A stretch of DNA of 13,609 nucleotides, taken from assembly GCA_001828295.1 (NCBI GenBank), contig MHYI01000073.1, positions 6,077 through 19,685 on the forward strand, written 5' to 3'. The position numbers and the translations under genes are program-made. Below are positions 7,263 through 13,567 of the stretch, one piece after another. Numbering within the stretch: position 1 is the first letter of the stretch; every line of letters starts with the position of its first letter. The DNA is from Planctomycetes bacterium RBG_16_41_13. GTDB lineage: Bacteria > Planctomycetota > Brocadiia > Brocadiales > Brocadiaceae. The notes beneath the pieces were generated by a model, which saw only the letters and a list, made by a program, of their open reading frames with translations, had not been told where the DNA came from and did no database searches.

Positions 7263-7628
7263 ATGAATTGCAAAATTATTTTGTTTCTATTTTTATTGTT
7301 TACTATGCCAGTTATTGCAAATGGACAATTTATCGATGTAGGATCTCAGCAGATCCGGTTAAAAGCAGGATTGCCCAGCGTTTTTACCATAAGCAATGTA
7401 AGACAAATCTCGGGTAGCGAAGGCGAAGCGGTGCTAAGTGTTACTATCACTTTAAAAAACGGAAGAGTGGAATCCGTTGGCAAAGACGGTGCGTATTGGA
7501 TTATTACGGTAAGAAACAGCAGTAAATCTGCCTCTACCTATGTAATAAAAGATAGCCAATTTAAGATCGTGGGTGAGGAATCAAAAAAAGTTATCATAAA
7601 CTCAATTCATTGGAAAGACGGAAACTGA
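7263..7628 (+). CDS. Small secreted protein of unknown function
   Basis: I do not recognise this 121-aa protein. It has a clear signal peptide (MNCKIILFLFLLFTMPVIANG, cleavage likely before QF). The mature part of about 100 residues has alternating hydrophobic strands (VFTISNVRQIS, AVLSVTITLKNG, AYWIITVRNSS, TYVIKDSQFKIVG, KVIINSIHW), suggesting a beta sandwich or beta barrel. It has no cysteine in the mature part and no lipobox. The ribosome-binding site AAGGAG is well spaced from the ATG. The gene is alone between the palindrome and a repeat cluster, on the same strand as the other small exported protein, but it is probably transcribed separately. Confidence 0.75.
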   Translation: MNCKIILFLFLLFTMPVIANGQFIDVGSQQIRLKAGLPSVFTISNVRQISGSEGEAVLSVTITLKNGRVESVGKDGAYWIITVRNSSKSASTYVIKDSQFKIVGEESKKVIINSIHWKDGN

Positions 7629-7976
7629 TAGAATACCGTTAATATACCTTTAACCCTCCCCATTATAAACGGAGTTTTCATATGAAACATCCATGACCTG
7701 ATGGTCGCAAAGGGGTATGAAAATAAGTAATCCACAGATTACACAGATTTACGCAGATTATTAAGGCACAGAGGGTCAGAGGCAGAAGGCACAAGTTTAT
7801 AATAACTTATACCTATGTTGAATTTCTAATATACCCTTTTGCCTCTATGCCTTAGAGCCGTAATAGTTATAACTGACAATCTGCGTAATATGCGGATAAA
7901 AGTATTTTCGAAGGGAATATTTTATTTTTGAAACGCTGTGATCTCTGTGCCCTCTGTGGCAGAAAAGGATTTTCAG
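7629..7976. repeat. Intergenic cluster of degenerate short repeats with nested inverted symmetry
   Basis: This gap holds no gene. The left side carries three 9-10-base units CCACAGATT, ACACAGATT and TACGCAGATT (7732-7759), then a run of GGCACAGAGGGTCAGAGGCA type (7765-7792). The right side carries the reverse-complement words in mirror order: TGCCTCT (7840-7846), TGCCTT (7848-7853), AATCTGCGT plus AATATGCGG (7878-7895), and then ATCTCTGTG CCCTCTGTG (7941-7958). ACGCAGATT (7751-7759) and AATCTGCGT (7878-7886) are exact complements. The segment can therefore fold as a long imperfect hairpin. A weak promoter candidate for cobM, CTGACA-N18-TAAAAG, lies within it near 7873-7902. Confidence 0.65.
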
Positions 7977-8708
7977 GTGAAAGTATATTTTGTTGGCGCT
8001 GGACCAGGTGACAAAGATCTCATAACAGTAAAAGGTTTTAATATACTTAAAGGCGCAGAATATTGTATTTTCGCAGGATCACTGGTAAACGAGGAATTGC
8101 TCTCCGCCTTGCCATCCAGTGCAAAAAAATACGATTCGTCTAAAATGAATCTGGAAAACATGACGGAGGTCTTCAAAGAGGCAAAAATGGCAAACAAAGA
8201 CCTCGTTCGTCTGCATTCCGGCGACCCCGCTATTTACGGCGCCATACAGGAACAAATGCGTGTGCTTGATGAACTAGGAATTTTATATGAAATTATTCCG
8301 GGAGTGAGTTCTTTCGTTGCCGCCTCCGCCGCATTGAACCAGGAATTGACGCTTCCAGGAGTCACCCAAACGATTGTAATTACACGAATGGAAGGCAACA
8401 CTCCCATGCCGGAAAAAGAACACCTCAGCAAACTCGCGGCCTCTACTCCGACACTGTGTATTTTTCTTAGCATTGAAAAATTATCTGAGATTGTAAAAAT
8501 TCTCATTCCTCATTATGGAAAGGAATGTCCTATCGCAGTTGTCTACAAGGCATCCTGGCCACAGCAGAAAATCATTCGCTCATGCTTATCGCACATTGAT
8601 AAATTAGTAAAAGACGAGGCTATAACAAAAACAGCAATGATTATAGTAGGACACGTGCTAAACAAGGAATTTGAGCGATCAATACTCTATAGTGAAAATG
8701 CTCGTTAG
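7977..8708 (+). CDS. cobM/cbiF: Precorrin-4 / cobalt-precorrin-4 C11-methyltransferase
   Basis: This enzyme methylates C11 of (cobalt-)precorrin-4 using S-adenosylmethionine in corrin ring synthesis. The 243-aa product has the tetrapyrrole methylase signature VYFVGAGPGDKDLITVKG (about 3-20), AGSLV (33-37), SGDPAIYGA (81-89), PGVSSFVAA (108-116) and the CobM/CbiF-specific LTLPGVTQTIVITR (125-138) and NTPMPE. I place the start at GTG 7977, with AAAGGA just upstream. The frame stays open to a GTG at 7938, but that extension is a translation of the CTCTGTG-type repeat and adds residues upstream of the family's usual N-terminus. No other cobalamin gene is adjacent and no cobalamin riboswitch is seen. 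The aerobic and anaerobic versions cannot be told apart from sequence alone. Confidence 0.92.
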   Translation: MKVYFVGAGPGDKDLITVKGFNILKGAEYCIFAGSLVNEELLSALPSSAKKYDSSKMNLENMTEVFKEAKMANKDLVRLHSGDPAIYGAIQEQMRVLDELGILYEIIPGVSSFVAASAALNQELTLPGVTQTIVITRMEGNTPMPEKEHLSKLAASTPTLCIFLSIEKLSEIVKILIPHYGKECPIAVVYKASWPQQKIIRSCLSHIDKLVKDEAITKTAMIIVGHVLNKEFERSILYSENAR

Positions 8709-8749
8709 AAATAAAAACAGTAACCGTTCGCATGGCATACAGATACCGA
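8709..8749. terminator. Weak convergent terminator candidate between cobM and rlmH
   Basis: ATCATTCGTGATGAT followed by ATTTTT straddles the 3' end of rlmH (around 8748-8770). It could form a 4-5 bp stem with a TTCG-type loop ahead of a T-run for plus-strand transcripts from cobM. The stem is short and partly coding, so this is tentative. Confidence 0.25.
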
Positions 8750-9223
8750 TCATTCGTGATGATATTTTTCATTCCTGATAATGGTCATTGCCCTGTAGAG
8801 TTGCTCTACAAAAAACAGGCGCACCATCTGATGAGAAAACGTCATCTGCGATAATGACAACGTAAAATTTGCCCTTTTTTTTATCTGTGCTGCAATGCCG
8901 TATGCCCCGCCGGAGACAAATTTAACTGCTCTGACACCCGTATTCATCTTTTGCTGTAAAAAATCAGCAAATTCAACAGAAGTCAGTTCCCTGCCCTTTT
9001 CGTCCAACAGTACAACAAAGTCTGTTGGCGCCAGCAATTTTTCAAGAGCAACTGCTTCTTTTTCCTTCACATCTTCAGACGATTTGCTGCTAACAGGTTT
9101 TACCGAAGAAATTTCTGCAATATTAAATGCGCAATAATGCTTTAGTCTGTTTGCATAAACGGATATCCCCCTCTTCAAATAGTCATCTTCCGTTTTCCCT
9201 GTTACTATAAGCTCAATCTTCAT
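8750..9223 (-). CDS. rlmH: 23S rRNA (pseudouridine-1915-N3)-methyltransferase
   Basis: RlmH is a SPOUT methyltransferase that modifies pseudouridine 1915 in helix 69 of 23S rRNA on assembled ribosomes. The 157-aa product starting at MKIELIVTGK has family length, and the C-terminal knot region is typical: FVVLLDEKGRELTSVEFADFL (about 69-89), KFVSGGAYGI (101-110), LSLSQMTFSHQMVRLFFVEQLYRAMTII (122-149) and the terminal NEKYHHE. The frame is open 16 codons further to an ATG at 9271, but those residues have no counterpart in the family, so 9223 is preferred although its Shine-Dalgarno is weak. It is convergent with cobM and divergent from queE. Confidence 0.93.
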   Translation of the reverse strand: MKIELIVTGKTEDDYLKRGISVYANRLKHYCAFNIAEISSVKPVSSKSSEDVKEKEAVALEKLLAPTDFVVLLDEKGRELTSVEFADFLQQKMNTGVRAVKFVSGGAYGIAAQIKKRANFTLSLSQMTFSHQMVRLFFVEQLYRAMTIIRNEKYHHE

Positions 9224-9287
9224 GTGAATATCCGTAACGTCCCCTACCGTAAATCGTACATTGAATAACACCCGAATACGAAATGAA

Positions 9288-9317
9288 ATAGTATCAATAC
9301 CATTAATTACTTTGCAA
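9288..9317 (-). promoter_or_regulatory. Candidate rlmH promoter
   Basis: On the minus strand, TTGCAA (9317-9312) is followed after 18 bp by TACTAT (9293-9288), preceded by TGA as an extended -10. It would start transcription near 9281, giving a leader of about 58 nt to the chosen start. The TTGCAA hexamer is self-complementary and is shared with the queE promoter. Confidence 0.35.
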
Positions 9318-9339
9318 GGATTTCTTTTGCTGATAAAAT
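9312..9339 (+). promoter_or_regulatory. Candidate queE promoter, leaderless layout
   Basis: TTGCAA (9312-9317), a 16-bp spacer and TAAAAT (9334-9339) with an extended TGA form a good promoter. Only six bases separate the -10 from the queE ATG, so transcription would begin at or next to the A of the start codon. There is no Shine-Dalgarno sequence, which agrees with a leaderless mRNA. Confidence 0.5.
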
Positions 9340-9345
9340 TATTGC

Positions 9346-9981
9346 ATGTTAATTAATGAAATATTCAGGAGTATACAGGGAGAGACGTCTTTTGCCGGTC
9401 TTCCGTTTGTTTTTGTCAGGTTAACCGGATGCAACTTGCGCTGCAGCTATTGTGATACGCAGTATGCCTATGATGAAGGGAATGAAATGCCAATTTCTTC
9501 CATCATTGACAAGGTTGATTCATTCGGATTGAAATCAGTGTGTGTTACCGGGGGAGAACCTTTGTCAAATCACAATACACCTGTGTTGGTACGTGAATTA
9601 CTTAACAGGAATTATACCGTTCTTGTTGAAACAAACGGCAGTTATGACGTCAGTGTTTTGCCTGAGGGGACAATAAGGATTTTGGATGTAAAGTGTCCTG
9701 ACAGCGGTATGAGCCATAAAATGTACTGGCAAAATATCTCGCATTTGACGAAAAGGGATGAGGTTAAATTTGTCCTGTCCTCCCGAAACGACTATGAATG
9801 GGCAAGATCAATGATTAGTAAATATCATCTAACCGAAATTGTCCATATCTTAATTAACCCTGCTTACGGAATGATTCAGCCTTCTTTAATTGCTTCATGG
9901 ATTTTAGAGGATCACATTAACGTGCGATTGCAGCTTCAGATGCATAAGTATATTTGGGGGCCGGAAACTAGGGGCGTATAA
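9346..9981 (+). CDS. queE: 7-carboxy-7-deazaguanine synthase (radical SAM)
   Basis: QueE rearranges 6-carboxytetrahydropterin to 7-carboxy-7-deazaguanine in the queuosine/preQ0 pathway, using a 4Fe-4S cluster and S-adenosylmethionine. The 211-aa length is typical. Seen are the N-terminal INEIFRSIQGETSFAGLPFVFVRLTGC, the cluster motif CNLRCSYC (Cys29, Cys33, Cys36; CX3CX2C with the reduced QueE core), the TGGEP SAM motif (68-72), VETNG (about 95-99) and the terminal LQLQMHKYIW. It is followed 3 bp later by queC, forming a two-gene operon; queD and folE are not in the window. No preQ1 riboswitch is seen upstream. Confidence 0.95.
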   Translation: MLINEIFRSIQGETSFAGLPFVFVRLTGCNLRCSYCDTQYAYDEGNEMPISSIIDKVDSFGLKSVCVTGGEPLSNHNTPVLVRELLNRNYTVLVETNGSYDVSVLPEGTIRILDVKCPDSGMSHKMYWQNISHLTKRDEVKFVLSSRNDYEWARSMISKYHLTEIVHILINPAYGMIQPSLIASWILEDHINVRLQLQMHKYIWGPETRGV

Positions 9982-9984
9982 AAA

Positions 9985-10662
9985 ATGAAAGGAAAAGATA
10001 CTGCTATTGTGCTTGTCAGCGGTGGTTTGGATAGCTGCGTAACCGCTGCAATCGCAAATGAAACATATGATCTCGCATTATTACATATCAATTATGGACA
10101 ACGAACCGAATCAAAAGAACTTTCGGCATTTCATGAAATAGCCACATATTACAAAGTCCCTGCCGAACGAATTCTTATTGCAAATATCGATTATCTTAAA
10201 AAAATTGGAGGTTCAAGCCTTACGGATACAATGATACCTGTTCAGGAAGCAGAGCCTGACAGCAAAGAAGTTCCAACAACATACGTGCCATTCAGAAATA
10301 CCCTCTTTCTTTCCGTAGCAGTTTCATGGGCGGAAGTTACCGGCGCTGAAAAGATATTCATCGGCGCCGTTTCGCACGACACCCCGGGATACCCTGATTG
10401 TAAACCATTTTATTACGAAGTGTTTAACAAATTGATTGCTGCGGGAACGAAACCTGAAACCTGCATAACGGTGGAGACTCCACTCATTTTTAAAACGAAG
10501 GCAGAGATTGTAACATTGGGAATATCATTGAAAGCACCGCTCCATCTTAGCTGGTCATGTTATAAAAACACTGAAAAAGCTTGCGGTGTGTGCAATAGCT
10601 GTTATCTAAGACGAAAGGCATTCGGGGAATCCGGGTACAATGACCCGGTTGAATATGCATAA
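9985..10662 (+). CDS. queC: 7-cyano-7-deazaguanine (preQ0) synthase
   Basis: QueC converts 7-carboxy-7-deazaguanine, ATP and ammonia to preQ0, the precursor of queuosine. The 225-aa product shows the PP-loop VSGGLDS (11-17), LHINYGQR with TESKEL, the VPFRNTLFLSVA segment, and the zinc site of four cysteines 192, 200, 203 and 206 in SCYKNTEKACGVCNSC. Length and motif order match the family. An AGGGG run lies about ten bases before the ATG, at the end of queE. Its position directly after queE indicates co-transcription. The gene is convergent with hemA, with only 53 bp between them and no clear terminator. Confidence 0.96.
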   Translation: MKGKDTAIVLVSGGLDSCVTAAIANETYDLALLHINYGQRTESKELSAFHEIATYYKVPAERILIANIDYLKKIGGSSLTDTMIPVQEAEPDSKEVPTTYVPFRNTLFLSVAVSWAEVTGAEKIFIGAVSHDTPGYPDCKPFYYEVFNKLIAAGTKPETCITVETPLIFKTKAEIVTLGISLKAPLHLSWSCYKNTEKACGVCNSCYLRRKAFGESGYNDPVEYA

Positions 10663-10715
10663 TACGCTGGCATGGTGAATAATTGCATGGGGTAGTACAT
10701 TTTTACCGGGTGATA

Positions 10716-12023
10716 CTATGAAGCGGGGCTATTTTTGTTTGAATCTTCTGATGAATGGTGATGAAAGACGCCAAAGAGTTTTTTAATGGTCTCTACGTAA
10801 CGGTATCCTCCTCCGTTGCTTGCTTCCTGTTTTGCTATCTTGGCTGGATGATGCAAGAGTTTATTGAGGGTTCTTTCCATAGTGTAAACCACCTGATTCC
10901 ATTCTTCATCATTAATATTCCTCAGTTTTGGCTTCAAGCGGCTTAATTCATCTTTTCCGATGGTGTGAAAACTGTTTCTCAATAATGTTATTGCAGGCTC
11001 TATCTTAATTTGTTCAAGCTTTGCCATGAAGTGTTCCACTTCTTTTTCAATAATTGCCCGGCATTTTTCGATTTCGCGGGTTCTGTCGTCAAGGTTCTGG
11101 TTTACAACGGATTGAAGGTCATCAATATTATATAAATACACATTGTCAATATTGCCAACAGACGGTTCTATGTCTCTGGGAACAGCAATGTCGATAAGGA
11201 ACATGGGATTCCCCCTGCGGTGCTTAATTGCGTCTTTCACCTGATCACTATGAATTACGTAATGCGGCGCTGAAGTGGAAGTTATAATAATATCCGCCTT
11301 TGAAAGGTATTCACCGAGCAATTCATATTTAATCGCCTCACCTTGAAACGCATCAGCAATTGCCTGTGCGCGTTCGAAGGTACGGTTTGCGACAATAATC
11401 GTTCGCGCCCCCTCTTCATAAAGATGTTTCAGCAAAAGTTCGCACATCTCGCCAGCCCCTACCACTAATACCATTTTGCCGGCAAAATCCTGGAATATCT
11501 TTTCAGCAAATTCAACCGCAACAGAGCTGATGGAAACCTTGCCCTGGCCTATGGAAGTATTGGTATGTATCGTTTTGGAAATATTTAACGCCTGCTGAAA
11601 TAATTGATTGAGAATTTTTCCGGTTGATTGTTCCATGCTGGCGAGTGTGTATGCCTCTTTAACCTGTGAAAGGATCTGCGACTCACCGATTACCATAGAA
11701 TCAATGCTGGAACTCACATGGAAGAGATGCATCACCGCACGGTCGTCTTTATAATGATACATATACTGGGAAAATTCACCTTTTTCTATTTTATGAAATT
11801 CAGCGAGGAATGAGAGGATATCTTCCAATTTCACCGCATCTGAAGCGGACGACGCGTACATTTCTACGCGGTTGCAGGTGGATAAAATAACAGCCTCTGA
11901 CGAAGGATATTTTTGGGAAAATAACGACAGTGCGTTTGAAACAGAATTATTATTAAATGCGAGCTTTTCCCTGATATCAACCGGAGCAGATTTATGATTT
12001 AATCCTACCACTAAAATACTCAT
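10716..12023 (-). CDS. hemA: Glutamyl-tRNA reductase
   Basis: HemA reduces glutamyl-tRNA to glutamate-1-semialdehyde with NADPH, the committed step of the C5 heme and corrin pathway. The 435-aa product carries LNHKSAPVDIREKLAF (8-23), the catalytic cysteine 50 in STCNRVEMYA, the DSMVIGESQILSQVKEAY stretch (108-125), the NADPH-binding loop VVGAGEM (187-193), and a C-terminal dimerisation region ending in a poorly conserved histidine/serine-rich tail. The ATG at 12023 starts the canonical N-terminus; AAGGA is about 11 bases upstream, slightly far. It lies downstream of the HemX/CcsA-like gene on the same strand, a common arrangement, but the 395-bp gap suggests it may have its own promoter. Confidence 0.97.
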   Translation of the reverse strand: MSILVVGLNHKSAPVDIREKLAFNNNSVSNALSLFSQKYPSSEAVILSTCNRVEMYASSASDAVKLEDILSFLAEFHKIEKGEFSQYMYHYKDDRAVMHLFHVSSSIDSMVIGESQILSQVKEAYTLASMEQSTGKILNQLFQQALNISKTIHTNTSIGQGKVSISSVAVEFAEKIFQDFAGKMVLVVGAGEMCELLLKHLYEEGARTIIVANRTFERAQAIADAFQGEAIKYELLGEYLSKADIIITSTSAPHYVIHSDQVKDAIKHRRGNPMFLIDIAVPRDIEPSVGNIDNVYLYNIDDLQSVVNQNLDDRTREIEKCRAIIEKEVEHFMAKLEQIKIEPAITLLRNSFHTIGKDELSRLKPKLRNINDEEWNQVVYTMERTLNKLLHHPAKIAKQEASNGGGYRYVETIKKLFGVFHHHSSEDSNKNSPAS

Positions 12024-12418
12024 GATTTTATTTAATCCTTATTGCAAATCAAAATAATAATAACTCTCACTTCCGCTATAGTTGTCCATTTAAAAAGTAA
12101 GAAATCCTAAGATTCCCCACTTCGCTCAGTCCTTAATCTGCAATCTGCAATTTGCCGACAGTAGACTGTAGATTGCCGACTGCTTTTTTAATCTGTGTAA
12201 TCTGTGCAATCTGTGGTTCCCATTTCGCGTTTCGTGCTTCGTATTTTTTATCTCGTTGGTTCCGGCGATGTCCGCTTAGTACCTTATCAGTAATTTCTTT
12301 GCATTTTTTGGCAAAATATTTAATGGTGAAATCCGAGTACGATTTACAAAGTACGATTTAAATCTAAAATTGTACATCGTACATCGTACATCGTACATTC
12401 TTCTGTGTTTGGTTCCGG
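12024..12418. repeat. Repeat-rich hemX-hemA intergenic region
   Basis: There is no credible gene here; a 69-codon plus frame at 12152-12361 is a translation of repeats. Seen in order: AATCTGC-type units (12135-12149); AGTAGACTGTAGATTGCCGACTGC-like words (12159-12183, described by pieces); three 9-base units AATCTGTGT, AATCTGTGC, AATCTGTGG (12190-12216); loosely repeated TTTCGTGCTTCGTATTT words (12223-12248); one copy of a 24-bp direct repeat (12256-12279); two GTACGATTTA units (12337-12346, 12351-12360); and four tandem heptamers GTACATC/GTACATT (12372-12399). The piece next to hemA (12024-12120) is ordinary AT-rich sequence and probably holds the hemA control signals. Confidence 0.7.
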
Positions 12419-12432
12419 CTATGTCCGCTTAG
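12256..12432. repeat. 24-bp direct repeat pair (one mismatch)
   Basis: The word beginning TTGGTTCCGGC and ending ATGTCCGCTTAG occurs at 12256-12279 (with G between the halves) and at 12409-12432 (with T). The two copies are 129 bp apart, and the second overlaps the last codons of the hemX-like gene. Confidence 0.85.
12372..12399. repeat. Tandem heptamer array
   Basis: Four consecutive 7-base units, GTACATC three times and then GTACATT. The complementary GTACGAT words at 12337-12357 could pair with the ATCGTAC read across unit boundaries, so the segment can fold on itself. Confidence 0.85.
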
Positions 12433-13315
12433 GATTCTGTTGTTTATTCGCCGCTAAAATTTCAATATATGCCGGATTAGTACTCAGTTTTTGAAAAGCA
12501 TGTTTTGACCCGATAAAAAATGTTCCGATAAAGGTGAAAAGAACGAAACAAAAACCGGCAATCGTTAATAACGCTATCTTTGTGCCGTGAAAGGAAGCAA
12601 CCAGGCGCATGTGTAATAAGGCCGCATAAATAAGCCATGTGGCAAGGCCAAGAATAACTTTGGGATCCAAATACCACATTTCCCCCAAAATATCCTGTGT
12701 CTTTACCCAGAACGTACCAAATACCAAACCAAGAGTAAGTAATGGAAAACCGAAAGAAATAGTCTTCCAAATGAGCATATCAATACCTTCCAAAGAAGGG
12801 AGTTTGTTAAACAGACGACCAAATAGTTTATGCTTCAACTGTCTCTGCTGTGTTAAATACATTACGCTCAAACTAAACGATATAGTAAAAGCCGCATAGC
12901 CGATAAAAATAGGAATAATATGAGCAACAAGCCAGAATTTCTGGAGACTCACCGTAATCAACATGTCGCTTTTATCAAAAGAGAGCGCCCAGAGAGAAAG
13001 TGCCGTAACGAGCGGCATGAGAAAGGTATCCAGAGAAGGCAATTTATAGAGGTAATCTATGTTGATAAAGACAAATAAGACGCACCAGAGCAATGAAACA
13101 AAAGATTCATAAACGTTTGTGATGGGAATGTTGTTAGAACGTATGCCAAGAAAGATGAGATACCCGCTATGGATTAAAAAGCCCATTACCGTTGCCCATC
13201 TGGCCACCTTTTTGTTAAATAAATCAGGTTTTATAATGTGACCGACCGACCATACCGATGAAATAAGGTACAAGACGATGCTTATTATAAATGGAATGTG
13301 AGATGCCGTAAACAT
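12419..13315 (-). CDS. CcsA/HemX-family membrane protein (cytochrome c assembly domain)
   Basis: The 298-aa protein has about eight hydrophobic segments (near residues 7-27, 40-58, 69-90, 96-112, 127-154, 186-204, 219-238, 245-268), as in the CytC_asm/CcsA family. Family-like features are VYESFVSLLW (68-77), FWLVAHIIPIFIGYAAFTISFSLSVMYL (127-154), FGTFWVK (199-205) and MWYLDPKVILGLATWLIYAALLHMRL (213-238). The last is a degenerate version of the tryptophan-rich WWD heme-handling loop of CcsA. His132 and His235 are candidate heme ligands. Because hemA follows on the same strand, a HemX-like role (membrane protein linked to HemA level or heme handling) is as likely as cytochrome c maturation itself. 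The last four codons and stop lie inside a 24-bp repeat. No Shine-Dalgarno precedes the ATG. Confidence 0.85.
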   Translation of the reverse strand: MFTASHIPFIISIVLYLISSVWSVGHIIKPDLFNKKVARWATVMGFLIHSGYLIFLGIRSNNIPITNVYESFVSLLWCVLFVFINIDYLYKLPSLDTFLMPLVTALSLWALSFDKSDMLITVSLQKFWLVAHIIPIFIGYAAFTISFSLSVMYLTQQRQLKHKLFGRLFNKLPSLEGIDMLIWKTISFGFPLLTLGLVFGTFWVKTQDILGEMWYLDPKVILGLATWLIYAALLHMRLVASFHGTKIALLTIAGFCFVLFTFIGTFFIGSKHAFQKLSTNPAYIEILAANKQQNPKRT

Positions 13316-13323
13316 AATAGGTT

Positions 13324-13352
13324 AATTTAAAAAATAACCCTGTATTAATCAA
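13324..13352 (-). promoter_or_regulatory. Candidate promoter for the HemX-like gene
   Basis: On the minus strand, TTGATT (13352-13347), a 17-bp spacer and TAAATT (13329-13324) lie with the -10 only 8 bases from the ATG at 13315. Transcription would start about two bases before the start codon, a near-leaderless layout that fits the missing Shine-Dalgarno. Confidence 0.35.
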
Positions 13353-13405
13353 CCATTATTTTCAATCGTCGGCGATAGTGGGAAATTTATTGGGGTTTTT
13401 TTTAA

Positions 13406-13434
13406 TTGACAAATATTTATTTGTCAGATAACCT
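13406..13434 (+). promoter_or_regulatory. Promoter-like TTGACA embedded in a palindromic operator candidate
   Basis: A perfect TTGACA (13406-13411) overlaps the dyad TGACAAATA-TT-TATTTGTCA (13407-13426), which has 9-bp arms. The matching -10, TAACCT at 13429-13434, is poor. The layout suggests a repressor or activator site controlling the gene that starts at 13568, or the divergent HemX-like gene. Between this dyad and 13554 nothing else is recognised. Confidence 0.4.
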
Positions 13435-13567
13435 GAAAATCGTAATCATTTTTTGAATGGAATCACAACCCGCTTATATGGTTTCTGCTTTGGATAAGCT
13501 TTTTTTCGCGGTTGTACTCAGTATGAGCTTTTACTTTTAAGACGTATTATTTAAGAGAGGTTTTTAT

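Noticed and set aside
7860..7976. Cobalamin riboswitch before cobM
   Set aside because: The B12-box is not present; the sequence is short repeats.
9272..9345. preQ1 riboswitch before queE
   Set aside because: No preQ1-I or II core is seen, and the promoter lies so close to the ATG that no leader remains.
10668..10690. Sigma-54 promoter (TGGCATG ... TTGCA) after queC
   Set aside because: The GG to GC spacing is 14 rather than 10 bases and there is no suitable gene downstream on that strand.
12190..12216. CRISPR or iteron-like array
   Set aside because: The 9-base units are contiguous without spacers and no replication or Cas gene is nearby.
12152..12361. 69-codon plus-strand open frame in the hemX-hemA gap
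   Set aside because: It is a translation of tandem AATCTGTGN repeats (giving ICVICAIC-like residues) and has no ribosome-binding site.
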